From Acidimicrobiia bacterium (GTDB lineage Bacteria > Actinomycetota > Acidimicrobiia > IMCC26256), in NCBI GenBank assembly GCA_023262065.1, contig JALRDW010000153.1, positions 1-21,250 of the forward strand: a stretch of DNA of 21,250 bases, in the 5' to 3' direction. Below, piece after piece: positions 1 to 7,030 of the stretch. The first letter of the stretch is position 1. Each line of letters opens with the position of its first letter. Position numbers and translations under genes: made by a program. The notes below the pieces were generated by a model that was not told the DNA's origin, made no database searches, and saw nothing but the letters and a program-made list of their open reading frames with translations.

Positions 1-396
1 GGCAGGGGGCGCGAGCAGTTCCAGCTCTCCGGCCCGATGTTCGTGGTGACCGGGTCGAACGAGGAGGAGATGGAGGCGGCGCGGGCCGGGACGCGTCAGC
101 AGATCGCGTTCTACGGCTCGACCCCCGCGTACCGCGGCGTGCTCGAACTGCACGGCTGGGGCGGTCTCCAGGACGACCTCAACCGACTCTCGAAGCAGGG
201 CGAGTGGGTGGAGATGGGTCGCCTGATCGACGACGAGATCCTCGACGCGTTCGCGGTCGTCGGCGAGCCGGAGCAGATCCCGGGCCTCATGCTCGGGCGC
301 TACGGCGACCTGCTCGACCGGGTGTCCTTCTACGCCCCGTACCGGTCCGACCCGACGCGGTGGGCCGGCATCATCGACGCGTTCCACACCGCCTGA
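1..396 (+). CDS. luciferase-like (LLM) F420-dependent oxidoreductase, C-terminal part
   Basis: This is the 3' end of a gene that begins before the window; frame 1 is open from the first base, so the ATG at 37 is internal. The visible 131 residues carry the closing part of the luciferase-like TIM-barrel family: a GPMFVVTG strand, then the IAFYGSTPAYRGVLELHGW segment, a LSKQGEW helix, an IDDEILDAFAVVG segment and a final RVSFYAPYR strand. These segments are typical of actinobacterial F420-dependent members of the MSMEG_2256-like group, which use reduced or oxidised F420 to act on unknown small molecules in the cytoplasm. The cofactor-binding N-terminal half is outside the window, so F420 rather than FMN is inferred from the subfamily. 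It converges on the alpha/beta hydrolase gene, with 37 bp between the stops. Confidence 0.85.
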   Translation, partial: GRGREQFQLSGPMFVVTGSNEEEMEAARAGTRQQIAFYGSTPAYRGVLELHGWGGLQDDLNRLSKQGEWVEMGRLIDDEILDAFAVVGEPEQIPGLMLGRYGDLLDRVSFYAPYRSDPTRWAGIIDAFHTA

Positions 397-408
397 GCCA
401 TCGGCCGA

Positions 409-424
409 CCGGCGCGCGAGCCGG
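409..424. terminator. weak hairpin between convergent genes
   Basis: A CCGGC/GCCGG stem of 5 bp with a 6-nt loop (GCGCGA) sits in the 37-bp gap between two convergent stop codons. There is no T tract. The position suits a bidirectional transcription end, but so short a stem is common by chance at this GC content. Confidence 0.2.
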
Positions 425-433
425 GCCCGCGGA

Positions 434-1294
434 TCAGGCCACGGCGAACCCGAGGATCGCTGCGCTCGCGGCGTCCGGGTCCTCGATCGGGCCGAAGTGG
501 CCCAGGCCGTCCATGGAGAGCAGCGTCGCGCCCGGGATCCGGGCGGCGATCCGCGCGGCGTACTGCGGGGTGATCGTGTCGGTCACCGCGCCGCAGGCGA
601 TGGTCGTCGGCGCCGTGATGTTGCCGAGCCGGTCCCAGAGGGTGTGCATCGCGCCCATGGAGTAGACGGCTGCCTCGTGCTCGGGATGGCACTTGAGCTC
701 GACCGTGCCGTCGGGGAGGTCACGCAGACCGTGGTCCACGTACGCGCGCAACGCGTCGGGGTGCAGGGTCGACAGGGGCCGCTTGCGCGCGTAGTTGTCG
801 TACGCAACGTCCCGGGAGGGCCAGATCCGCCGTCGGCGACGCGCGCCCTCGGCGAGCGGGTTGCCGCGGTGGTCGACGTCGCGGGTCGGGAACACGATGG
901 GCTCGAACAGCCACAGCCGTGCGTAGGTCCCCGGCTCCCGCTCCTCCCCGAGGAGCAGCGCAGCCCCGCCCTTCGAGTGGCCCACGGCCAGGAGGCCCGG
1001 GTCGCCCGCGATGCCGACCGCGTGGGCGACCGCGAGGGCGTCGTCGGCGAAGCGCTCCCAGTGGTAGGTGCCATCGGGCTCCTCGCCGCTGTCGCCGTGG
1101 CCCCGGAAGTCGAGACTCCACACCGAGCGTCCGGCGGCGATGAGCCGCTCGGCCACCGGGGCCCAGACCCGTCCGTGGAAGCCCGTGGGATGGCAGAGCA
1201 GCGTCGGTGGTCCGTCGCCGCCCCAGGTGTGGACGGCGAGGTCGGGCGCATCGGCCCGCACGATGCGGTGGGTGGTGGGCACGAGGGGCGCCAT
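434..1294 (-). CDS. alpha/beta-fold hydrolase
   Basis: A 286-residue soluble hydrolase of the alpha/beta-fold superfamily (esterase, lipase, haloalkane dehalogenase and epoxide hydrolase relatives). The fold landmarks are all present: an HPTGFHG oxyanion-hole loop at about 35-41, LDFRGHGDSG at 61-70, the nucleophile elbow GHSKG with Ser107, a probable acid Asp239 in GAVTDT, and the catalytic His266 in GLGHFGP. The length is normal for a lid-bearing family member. The substrate cannot be told. I chose ATG 1294 because homology-like sequence starts at once (APLVPTTHRIV); the reading frame extends upstream to 1441 only as antisense of the next gene. No Shine-Dalgarno sequence precedes it, and its start is 9 bp from the divergent SnoaL-like gene, so leaderless transcription is plausible. 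Confidence 0.85.
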   Translation of the reverse strand: MAPLVPTTHRIVRADAPDLAVHTWGGDGPPTLLCHPTGFHGRVWAPVAERLIAAGRSVWSLDFRGHGDSGEEPDGTYHWERFADDALAVAHAVGIAGDPGLLAVGHSKGGAALLLGEEREPGTYARLWLFEPIVFPTRDVDHRGNPLAEGARRRRRIWPSRDVAYDNYARKRPLSTLHPDALRAYVDHGLRDLPDGTVELKCHPEHEAAVYSMGAMHTLWDRLGNITAPTTIACGAVTDTITPQYAARIAARIPGATLLSMDGLGHFGPIEDPDAASAAILGFAVA

Positions 1295-1303
1295 CGGGCC
1301 ATC

Positions 1304-1759
1304 ATGGCAGGCGTGTCGCAGCCGCCGGACGTCGACGCGGTCCACGCCGCCAACCTCGCCTTCTACGCCGCGTTCGAGTCGCGCGACCTCGATGCGCTCG
1401 CCGCGGTGTGGGAGCACAGCGACCGGGTGACCGTCGTGCACCCGGGCTGGCCGATCCTGCGCGGCTGGGGCCGGGTGCTCGCCTCCTTCGAGGCGATCTG
1501 TGCGAACACCGGCTTCATGCAGTTCGTGCTCACCGACGAACGCGTGACGGTCGAGGGGACGACGGCGTGGGTGACCTGCGAGGAGAACCTGCTCCAGTCG
1601 ATCTCCTCACGGGAGGGCGCGAACGACCTCGGCGAACTGTCCGGCGCCCGGGTGATCGCAACCAACGTGTTCGTGCGGCACGCCGATGGCTGGCGCATGG
1701 TGCACCACCAGGGGTCGCCCGCACCCACGGGCATGCCGGACGAGGGCGATCCGGTCTGA
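1304..1759 (+). CDS. SnoaL-like / NTF2-fold protein (SnoaL_3 type)
   Basis: A 151-residue protein of the NTF2-like cone fold. It opens with a helix of the type AANLAFYAAFESRDLDALAAVW, has the family hallmark VVHPGWPILRGWGRVLASFEAI at about residues 43-64, then antiparallel strands (FVLTDERVTVEGTTAWVTCEENL) and a closing FVRHADGWRMVHHQGSP strand pair. Proteins of this type are stand-alone small enzymes or binding proteins, and the individual function is rarely known. The start is not certain: ATG 1304 gives the longer form, while GTG 1313 would begin at VSQPPDVDAV. Neither has a ribosome binding site, and the divergent hydrolase starts at 1294. It is convergent with the next gene, with 10 bp between the stops. 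Confidence 0.8.
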   Translation: MAGVSQPPDVDAVHAANLAFYAAFESRDLDALAAVWEHSDRVTVVHPGWPILRGWGRVLASFEAICANTGFMQFVLTDERVTVEGTTAWVTCEENLLQSISSREGANDLGELSGARVIATNVFVRHADGWRMVHHQGSPAPTGMPDEGDPV

Positions 1760-1769
1760 GGTCCGGGTC

Positions 1770-2918
1770 TCAGCGGGCGGCGCGTTCGGCCGCGTGGTCC
1801 TCGGTCGCCTTGGCGATGGCGTGGACCGCCCGGTTCACGAACTCGCCGGCGCTGCCGGTCAGCCAGTCCTTCGACCGCTCCCGCGGGGTGAGTTGGCCCT
1901 GGAACCGCGGCATGACGTGCTCGGCGAAGAGTTCGTACGACCGGCGCTTGGCGGTCGGCGCGGCCCAGTCGTGGTCGAGGAACAGGTACGCGCCGAACCC
2001 CCCGGCCGATGCCTCCACGAGCTCGGCGATGCGGGCCGCCGCGTCCTCGGGCGTGCCGATGACCGCGAACCCGCTGGCCCGGTTGTTCTCGAGGATCTCC
2101 TCGACCGTGGCCCCGGACACCGGCCCGCCCGGCAGCACGTGGCCGAAGTACTCCGCGAACTCGACGATCCCGTGCGCGACGTCGCGCTCGGCCTGCTCGC
2201 GGGTCTCGGCGATGTGCATCGGACCGACCAGGCGCCACGTCGACCGATCGACGGTGTGCCCGTGCTCGGTCGCGATCTCGTCCCACATCGCGTAGTGGTG
2301 GGCGAGCATGTCCATGCCCTGCTTCGCGGTGGCTGCGATCGAGAGCATGCCGATGCCGTGACGGCCGGCGGCGCGCGCCCCGGTGGGGGAGAAGGACGCC
2401 GCGACCGCGACCTCGAGGTGCGGTCGGGTGTACGGCGCGAGTTGGAGGCGCGCATCCTGGAGCGTGAATCCGTCCGTCTCCATCGTCACGGTCTCACCGC
2501 GCAGCAGTGCCATGATCGCGTCGAGGCACTCCTCCATGCGGGGCCGCTGGGTGTCCGCCGGGATCCCGAGCATGTGGGCGTCCGAGGTCAGTTGGCCCGG
2601 ACCGACGCCGAGCATCGCCCGGCCGCGGGTGATGTGGTCGAGCAGCACCATCCGGTCGGCGAGGAGCAGGGGGTGGTGGTAGGGGAGGCTGGCCACGCCC
2701 GTGCCGAGGCGGATCGAGCGGGTGCGGGCCGCCGCTGCGGCGATGAACACCTCGGGCGACGCGATGATCTCGACCCCGCCGCTGTGGTGCTCGCCGATCC
2801 AGGCCTCGTCGTACCCGAGCCGGTCGAGGTGCTCGATGAGCTCGAGGTCCCGCTCGAGCTCGAGGGTCGGGTTCGTCCCGACCGGGTGGAACGGGGCCAT
2901 GAACACTCCGAAGCGCAT
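1770..2918 (-). CDS. luciferase-like (LLM) flavin/F420-dependent monooxygenase or oxidoreductase
   Basis: A full-length, 382-residue member of the bacterial luciferase-like family. The first strand MRFGVFMAPFHP, the helix LELERDLELIEHLDRLGYDEAW at about 20-40, the active-site EHH (43-45), the IRLGTGVASLPYHHP segment (69-83) and the RAMLGVGPGQ phosphate-loop region (100-109) are all intact. It resembles the limonene-monooxygenase/alkanal-monooxygenase-like branch that uses FMNH2, although actinobacterial members may use F420; the sequence alone does not decide. It probably oxidises a small hydrophobic compound in the cytoplasm. ATG 2918 is chosen because the conserved beta-1 strand begins there; 12 further codons upstream look non-coding. 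It lies 32 bp downstream of a PAS-LuxR regulator on the same strand and may be co-transcribed with it, which makes it a candidate target of that regulator. Confidence 0.85.
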   Translation of the reverse strand: MRFGVFMAPFHPVGTNPTLELERDLELIEHLDRLGYDEAWIGEHHSGGVEIIASPEVFIAAAAARTRSIRLGTGVASLPYHHPLLLADRMVLLDHITRGRAMLGVGPGQLTSDAHMLGIPADTQRPRMEECLDAIMALLRGETVTMETDGFTLQDARLQLAPYTRPHLEVAVAASFSPTGARAAGRHGIGMLSIAATAKQGMDMLAHHYAMWDEIATEHGHTVDRSTWRLVGPMHIAETREQAERDVAHGIVEFAEYFGHVLPGGPVSGATVEEILENNRASGFAVIGTPEDAAARIAELVEASAGGFGAYLFLDHDWAAPTAKRRSYELFAEHVMPRFQGQLTPRERSKDWLTGSAGEFVNRAVHAIAKATEDHAAERAAR

Positions 2919-2950
2919 GCCGGGATTCGACCCGCGTGTGCGGCGGCGCG

Positions 2951-4441
2951 TCAAGCCGGGTCGGCCTCGCTCCAGACGTGCTCGATGAGCTCGGCCTGCC
3001 CCCGCACGCCGACCTTGTGGAAGACCCCCGACAGGTAGTTGCGGATCGTGCCCGCGGAGAGGTGCAGGGTCTTCGACATGGTGGTGACCCGGTACCCGTC
3101 GACGAGCAGTCGCACGATCTCCTGCTCCCGCGTCGTGAGGCCGTGTCGCGCGGCGACCCGGGCGACCGCGGCGGTGGTCCGCGAGTCGGTCGGCAGCCCC
3201 GGCGGTTCATCGTCGACGACCGGTTCGGTGATCGCAGCCAGTCGGTCCGCGATGGAGTCGCTCGGATCGGCGGTGGCGTTGCGGTAGGTCATGGACAGCC
3301 AACCCGTCGGCATGGTCTCGGTGCGCCCGATCTCGCAGTCGGCCGGGAAGTACCCGTACCGCCCGACGGTCGCCCGGTAGTGCACGCGGATCCGCACCCT
3401 CGAGGTCTCGCCGCTGCGGACCCGGTCCCCGGCGTCGAACAGCAACGGCAGGTCCGACGGGTGGATGCCCGGCACCACCGAGAAGCCCATGATCTTGTCC
3501 TCCTCCATGCCCCAGTCGGCGGCGGGCGGGAGCAGGAACTGCAGGCGCCACGCCTCGTCGACGAGGGCGTAGGAGTAGGCGGTCGCGTCACCCGCGAGGG
3601 GCGAGGTGACCATGGGCGGTGCGACCGGCTGGGGCAACCCGGGCGAGGGGGTCGGCATGTCGTTCACGTACGCCACCAGGTGGCGCGCGTGCGGCGATCG
3701 TTCACCGACGGCGCTCACCGTGAGGAGGCGGCTGATCGATGGTTCCTCGGGCACCGGGATGGTCACGGTGAGGGAGTCGAGGTCACCGCGCACGACGCCG
3801 AGCACGGACTCGGTCCGACGGCCGAGGCCGTCGGACCGAGCGCCGACCTCGCAGGATGCCCCGACGAGCTCGCGCCGGGGGCGTCCGAGCACGTGGGCGA
3901 AGGCATGGTTCATCGTGACGTAGGTGTACTGGCGGGCGTCGATGAGGGCGACGCCCACGGGCGCGTCCGCGAGGGTCCCGGTCGTGATGAGTTGCGCCAG
4001 GTCGAGGACCTCCGCGTCGGGTCCCGCGTCGAACGCAGGCACGACGTCGGACTCGATCCACTCGACCGCCATGTACCGCCGCTCGGGGTCCGGTCCCTCG
4101 GCGGCCCGGGCCGTGACGTGGAACAGCACCGGATGACCCTCGGCCGAGAAGTAGACGGCCTGGGTCGTGTACTCGGCGATCTCGCCGAGCAGCAGGCGCT
4201 GGAACTTCGTCCGGCCGTGGTGTTCGAGGTCGTCACTCACCTGGATGCCGTTGAGCGCGTCACCCAGTGCCACGCCGACGCGTGCGGCCGAGGCGGTCGC
4301 CTCCTCGTCCATCTCGACCAGGGTCACCTTCTCGGGGTCGGTGATGTCGGTGAGCGCTCGGCTCACCGGCGGGCCGGACGTGGCGGGGACCCGGAAGTGG
4401 ATCGGTGAGGACGGGGACCGGTCTTCCGTCGGATCGTCCAC
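2951..4441 (-). CDS. PAS-LuxR transcriptional regulator A (three PAS-like regions plus HTH)
   Basis: A 496-residue cytoplasmic regulator with no membrane segment or receiver domain. Three PAS-like regions lie at about 25-130, 158-262 (classical VGVALIDARQYTYVTMNHAFAHVLGRPRREL) and 287-388 (SYALVDEAWRLQFLLPP onward). A LuxR/GerE-type helix-turn-helix occupies about 432-490, with LTTREQEIVRLLVDG, a short MSKTLHLSAGTIRNYLS recognition region and a closing KVGVRGQAELIEHV. It is a paralogue of the gene next upstream, including the linker EVLDLAQLITTGTLADAP. GTG 4441 is chosen because an AGGGAGG ribosome binding site precedes it by a few bases; earlier codons of the open frame look non-coding. The signal sensed is unknown. 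A 15-bp-arm inverted repeat lies inside the gene at 3809-3840 (residues about 201-211). Confidence 0.82.
   Translation of the reverse strand: MDDPTEDRSPSSPIHFRVPATSGPPVSRALTDITDPEKVTLVEMDEEATASAARVGVALGDALNGIQVSDDLEHHGRTKFQRLLLGEIAEYTTQAVYFSAEGHPVLFHVTARAAEGPDPERRYMAVEWIESDVVPAFDAGPDAEVLDLAQLITTGTLADAPVGVALIDARQYTYVTMNHAFAHVLGRPRRELVGASCEVGARSDGLGRRTESVLGVVRGDLDSLTVTIPVPEEPSISRLLTVSAVGERSPHARHLVAYVNDMPTPSPGLPQPVAPPMVTSPLAGDATAYSYALVDEAWRLQFLLPPAADWGMEEDKIMGFSVVPGIHPSDLPLLFDAGDRVRSGETSRVRIRVHYRATVGRYGYFPADCEIGRTETMPTGWLSMTYRNATADPSDSIADRLAAITEPVVDDEPPGLPTDSRTTAAVARVAARHGLTTREQEIVRLLVDGYRVTTMSKTLHLSAGTIRNYLSGVFHKVGVRGQAELIEHVWSEADPA
3809..3840. repeat. perfect 15-bp inverted repeat inside regulator A
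   Basis: The arms CTCGGTCCGACGGCC (3809-3823) and GGCCGTCGGACCGAG (3826-3840) are exact reverse complements separated by 2 nt (GA). As RNA it would close as a 14-bp stem with a 4-nt loop. It lies within the second PAS-like region. The left arm overlaps a 13-mer, CGGACTCGGTCCG (3805-3817), that recurs at 6086-6098 upstream of regulator B, and it contains TCGGTCCGA, which is also found at 4494-4502 upstream of regulator A. It could be an operator, a transcript hairpin or a codon-level coincidence. Confidence 0.6.
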
Positions 4442-4549
4442 GGCCCTCCCTGCCCTCTGCGCCCGATGCCGGTGTCGCAAGTAGACCACACGATCGGTCC
4501 GATGTGGGCCGTCGCGCACGATTCGTGACGTTCTGCGGGTCCGCAGTCC
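4442..4549 (-). promoter_or_regulatory. regulator A upstream region with nested dyads
   Basis: This 108-bp gap separates the stop of regulator B from the start of regulator A and is the likely place for a promoter or operator. It holds ATCGG-T-CCGAT (4493-4503) nested in CCACA-N12-TGTGG (4486-4507). The inner dyad shares TCGGTCCGA with the in-gene inverted repeat at 3809-3840. The AGGGAGG ribosome binding site of regulator A is at the low-coordinate end. LuxR-type dimers often bind dyads of about this size, so autoregulation is possible, but this is inference. Confidence 0.35.
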
Positions 4550-6070
4550 TCAGGCGTCGGTGTGGCGTCGGCCGAGCGAGCGGGAGGTCGCTCGGGTGAA
4601 CTCGGTCAGTTCGGCCTGGTTGCGGACGCCGACCTTGCGGAAGATCGCCGACAGGTAGTTGCGCACGGTGCCGTCGGAGAGCAGGAGCATCCGTGCGATC
4701 GTCGTGACCCGTGATCCGTCGATGATGAAGGCGAGGATCTGGGTCTCCCGCGGGGTCAGATCGTGGGCCGCACCGATCGCCTGCGCGACCGCCGTTGCGT
4801 CCCGGCTGCCCACCGATGCACCGTCGTCCTCGGAGCGCGCGGTCGCGGCGATGGCCCGGAGGCGGACCGTCATCGACTCGGGGATGTCGGACCCGAGCAT
4901 CCGGTTCGTCAGAACGAGCCAGCCCTCGGGCAGTCCGGGCTCCCGGGTGATCTCGGTCTCGCTCGGCAGGTGGCCGCGCACCGGAGTCCGGACCCGGTAC
5001 CGGGCCCGGGTCACGGCGCGGTCCGACCGCCCGCTGCGGACGAGGTCGGCGTTCGCCAGCAGGCTCGGGATGTCGGCCGGGTTGACGCTGGGCAGCACCG
5101 AGATGTCGGCGGCGACGTCCCGGTCCACCCCGAGTGCCTCGAGTGGCGGCTCGATGTACCGCAGACGCCAATCGGCGTCGATGACCGCCCGGGAGTACGC
5201 GCCCTCCGGCAGTGGGGTCGAGGTCAGCGGGTGCGGCAGGTCGGCGGTGGGAGCCGTGCGCACGCGCTGGAGCAGGTAGAGCAGCAGGTATCGGGGGTGT
5301 CGGGCGACCTCGCCGATGCCGTGGATCGTCACCGTGTTCACCACGGAGGACTCGCCGACGATCGGCAGGGTCATCGTCACCGAATCCACCGTGCCACGGA
5401 TGACGGCCATCACCTCGCCCGCGTTCGGCGGCAGCGGCGCATCCTCGGGGCGCCCGACCTCCGTGCCGCGGTCCACGAGTTCGCGCCGGGCCACCCCCAT
5501 CGCAGCCGCGTACGCGTGGTTCACCGTGACGTACACGTTGCGGGACACGTCGATGAGTGCCGCGCCGATCGGTGCCTCGGCGAGGGCGCCGCTCGTGATG
5601 AGCTGCGCGACGTCGAGCACCTCCTCGTCCAGCGCGAGGTCGGCCGGCCGCGGGAGACCGACCTCGCGCCACTCGACCTCGACGAGCCGCTGCTCGCGGC
5701 CCGCCCGGTCCCGGAAGCGCACGGTGAACCGGAGCGTCACCGGACGCCCCTGACCGTCGAGCAGGGTGCCGAAGGTCTCGTACTCCGGGATCTCGCCCGC
5801 CAACAGGCGGTCGTACTTCGCGCCGGCCTCGGCCTGGGTGTCCGGGTCCGCCAGGATCAGCGGGTCGAGCGTCGTGCCACGACCGAGACCGAGCGCCGCC
5901 GCGGCGTACTCACCCGGGACGTTGAGTTCGACGATCCGTGACCGCAGCGGATCGGAGACGTCGATGAGGGCGCGCGGGACCGCATCGTTCGGCAGCGGCG
6001 ACGCACCGGGTGGGGGCGTCGGGCGGACCGTCGGAGCGTCCGTCGCGTCGGATGCCGGCTCTGGATTCAC
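4550..6070 (-). CDS. PAS-LuxR transcriptional regulator B (paralogue of A)
   Basis: A 506-residue paralogue of regulator A with the same order: a Pro-rich N-terminus (about 1-30), PAS-like region 1 (about 32-136), a linker DEEVLDVAQLITSGALAEAP, PAS-like region 2 (IGAALIDVSRNVYVTVNHAYAAAMGVARREL), PAS-like region 3 (SRAVIDADWRLRYIEPP onward), and a C-terminal LuxR-type HTH (about 435-490: LTPRETQILAFIIDG, then SDGTVRNYLSAIFRKVGVRNQAELTEF). No transmembrane segment or phosphoacceptor domain is visible, so direct sensing of a small molecule or redox state by PAS is the likeliest input. The start is GTG 6070, where paralogue-like sequence begins; only a weak GGGGCAG precedes it, so a start a few codons downstream is possible. 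The stretch upstream in this frame (up to 6439) is antisense of the neighbouring gene. The two regulators probably arose by tandem duplication. Confidence 0.8.
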   Translation of the reverse strand: MNPEPASDATDAPTVRPTPPPGASPLPNDAVPRALIDVSDPLRSRIVELNVPGEYAAAALGLGRGTTLDPLILADPDTQAEAGAKYDRLLAGEIPEYETFGTLLDGQGRPVTLRFTVRFRDRAGREQRLVEVEWREVGLPRPADLALDEEVLDVAQLITSGALAEAPIGAALIDVSRNVYVTVNHAYAAAMGVARRELVDRGTEVGRPEDAPLPPNAGEVMAVIRGTVDSVTMTLPIVGESSVVNTVTIHGIGEVARHPRYLLLYLLQRVRTAPTADLPHPLTSTPLPEGAYSRAVIDADWRLRYIEPPLEALGVDRDVAADISVLPSVNPADIPSLLANADLVRSGRSDRAVTRARYRVRTPVRGHLPSETEITREPGLPEGWLVLTNRMLGSDIPESMTVRLRAIAATARSEDDGASVGSRDATAVAQAIGAAHDLTPRETQILAFIIDGSRVTTIARMLLLSDGTVRNYLSAIFRKVGVRNQAELTEFTRATSRSLGRRHTDA

Positions 6071-6248
6071 CGCTGCCCCGTTCGGCGGACTCGGTCCGTG
6101 GCCCCGGCACCACGGTGGACGACCGATCGCACCTCCCCGAGAGTGAACCACACGGTGTGAGGCCTGACGACCGGATCGCGACGATCCCCACGGAACGTCA
6201 CGGTCACGCCGGGCACGGTCGGGCCCGCAACGGCGGCGCCGGATCCGG
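6071..6248 (-). promoter_or_regulatory. regulator B upstream region with several dyads
   Basis: This 178-bp region is the largest non-coding gap in the window. Reading from the regulator outward it holds CGGACTCGGTCCG (6086-6098, shared exactly with 3805-3817 in regulator A), CACAC-G-GTGTG (6149-6159), GGATCG-CGA-CGATCC (6173-6187), and a palindrome CCGGATCCGG (6239-6248) directly after the stop codon of the upstream dioxygenase-like gene. The last may help end that transcript; the others are candidate operators. I see no clear -35/-10 pair and no small gene. Confidence 0.35.
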
Positions 6249-6950
6249 TCAGGCCCGCTCGGCCTCGATGAAGCGTTCGAGTGCCGGCCCGCTCTCGAAC
6301 GAGGTGATGAGCGCGTACCGGGGGGCGTCGCCGTTGTGCACGACCACATGCCACAAGCGCTGGGTGTCGACCACGAACCGGGCTCCCCGGTGCAGCGGTA
6401 CCCGTCGCTCGGTCGCGGGGTCGGGGAGTCCGTCGGCATCCATGTCCATGAGGAGCATGTAGGAGTCGGGGTTGTCGGTGAGTTCGACCCAGGAGCGCAC
6501 CACCCAGCCGTCGCCCTCAGGGTTGAACCGGTTGTTGTCGTCCCGATGGAACGAGCGCAGCGCGGTGTCGTGGTCCTGGGGTTCGAGCTTGATGACCCGG
6601 ACGCGCCCGAAGTTCGCGCCGACGGCGCGCACGTAGTCCCGCAGTGTCGGGCACAGGTCGGCGTTCGAGGTGAAGACCGCGTCCTTGTCGGCGTGCTCCT
6701 GCTCGGCCGACCAGAAACCGCGGCAGTCGAGTTCCCCGTCCATCGTGGCGATCGGGGCGAAGTTCGTGTCGCCGCCGCTCTTCCAGTCCATGTACTCGAG
6801 GGCGAGGTACTCGGACTCGGGCACCTCGAACGGCGCGTCGCGCAGGCCCACGAACCCCGTATCGGCGAGGGCGGCCAGCCGGACGTGGTCCGTGTCGCGG
6901 GGGATGGCCACGGACCAGTGCTCGAGCGTGGGCCAGAAGGCGGTCGTCAT
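6249..6950 (-). CDS. putative 2-oxoglutarate/Fe(II) dioxygenase-like protein (aspartyl/asparaginyl beta-hydroxylase-like)
   Basis: A 233-residue protein whose C-terminal half looks like a double-stranded beta-helix dioxygenase. H135-R-D137 fits the HxD metal pair, RLWHVVVHNGDAPRYALITSF at about 198-218 supplies a distal His (201 or 205) and an Arg211 that could bind 2-oxoglutarate, and the RRVPLHRGARFVVDTQRLWH order matches aspartyl/asparaginyl beta-hydroxylase-like proteins. The N-terminal half is unfamiliar and rich in acidic residues (DMDADG at 169-174 and EQEHADKD). If the assignment holds it hydroxylates a protein or small molecule in the cytoplasm. ATG 6950 is supported by a TAGACT box ending 7 nt before it, a leaderless arrangement with no ribosome binding site. 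It sits between the serine hydrolase and regulator B. It could also be another cupin-type protein without enzyme activity. Confidence 0.5.
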   Translation of the reverse strand: MTTAFWPTLEHWSVAIPRDTDHVRLAALADTGFVGLRDAPFEVPESEYLALEYMDWKSGGDTNFAPIATMDGELDCRGFWSAEQEHADKDAVFTSNADLCPTLRDYVRAVGANFGRVRVIKLEPQDHDTALRSFHRDDNNRFNPEGDGWVVRSWVELTDNPDSYMLLMDMDADGLPDPATERRVPLHRGARFVVDTQRLWHVVVHNGDAPRYALITSFESGPALERFIEAERA

Positions 6951-6957
6951 GGCCGAG

Positions 6958-6963
6958 AGTCTA
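6958..6963 (-). promoter_or_regulatory. -10-like TAGACT box, leaderless start
   Basis: On the minus strand TAGACT lies 7 nt upstream of the ATG at 6950. TANNNT at this distance is the usual layout of leaderless actinobacterial genes, where transcription begins at or next to the start codon. No Shine-Dalgarno sequence is present. Confidence 0.45.
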
Positions 6964-7030
6964 CGGAGGCCGCACCGCCGTCCGGTGGCCGCAGGTGGAC
7001 CGCCCGGGGATTCGTGACGAAGGTCCCGGG

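Noticed and set aside
497..1300. Long plus-strand open frame antisense to the alpha/beta hydrolase
   Set aside because: It is low-complexity Arg/Gly/Val-rich sequence without any family motif, and the minus-strand frame has a full catalytic triad. High GC content makes antisense frames long.
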